A DNA stretch of 64,000 bases from assembly GCA_029582265.1 (NCBI GenBank), contig CM055828.1:12993777-13057776 (forward strand), read 5' to 3'. Of the stretch, positions 63,896 through 64,000 are shown in pieces. The notes under the pieces were generated by a model, which ran no database searches, was not told the origin of the DNA, and was given only the letters and a program-made list of their open reading frames with translations. This DNA is from Zoroaster sp. YZ-2022 (lineage: Eukaryota; Echinodermata; Asteroidea; Forcipulatida; Zoroasteridae). The position numbers and the translations under genes were made by a program. The number at the start of each line of letters is the position of its first letter. Position 1 is the stretch's first letter.

Positions 63896-64000
63896 TAATC
63901 ATTATTATTATTCTGTGTATGATTGTTTTAACCAGTTCGCATCGGAGGCCGTGTATACACGCATTTTTTTTTGGAACCGGGGATCGGAGAGCGTCTAAAC

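Overview
This window is nuclear genomic DNA of a metazoan. It is intron-rich, AT-rich and densely packed with repeats. The two recognisable host genes have canonical GT/AG introns of 0.4-3 kb. Together with the tRNA-derived SINEs, Ty3/Gypsy, Penelope-like and CR1/L2-like retroelements and many short inverted-repeat elements, this suggests a marine invertebrate, most likely a non-vertebrate deuterostome such as an echinoderm. The phylum is an inference from repeat style and protein similarity recalled from memory; no search was run.

Host genes. WASHC3 (WASH complex subunit 3, CCDC53) is complete on the + strand as seven coding exons between 35760 and 42255 (199 aa). CSTF3 (CstF-77, mRNA 3'-end cleavage factor) is on the - strand. 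Ten exons between 63548 and 48382 encode its C-terminal 364 residues, and the gene runs off the right edge. The two genes are convergent, with about 6.1 kb between their stop codons. All exon phases join cleanly, although a segment of the CSTF3 tail found in the human protein has no visible exon.

Layout. 0-12 kb: AT-rich DNA with a TIR element, an array of exact ATGCAAAT octamers, a 5'-truncated non-LTR retrotransposon with a long intact reverse transcriptase frame (2726-4837), and foldback elements. 11.9-15.9 kb: a broken Ty3/Gypsy element with a tRNA-Leu primer site, whose integrase and part of the 3' LTR were removed by an internal deletion. 16.9-21.2 kb: minisatellites flanking a head-to-head array of decayed Penelope-like copies. 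24.2-25.4 kb: a CACTA-type MITE and a nearly perfect 551-bp palindrome. 28 kb: an intact 269-aa stand-alone Gag/PNMA-like capsid frame. 34.3-35.6 kb: a 200-bp satellite directly upstream of WASHC3. 36-48 kb: WASHC3 introns and the intergenic region, with SINEs, TTAA-flanked elements and a Harbinger remnant. 48-64 kb: CSTF3, whose last visible intron holds a tandem array of tRNA-Lys-derived units.

No bacterial-style operon, CRISPR array or rRNA gene was seen. The most notable features are the Gag-like frame, the tRNA-Lys-derived array, the 551-bp palindrome with its dispersed bulged-hairpin family, the octamer array, and several TTAA-flanked families sharing piggyBac-like ends.
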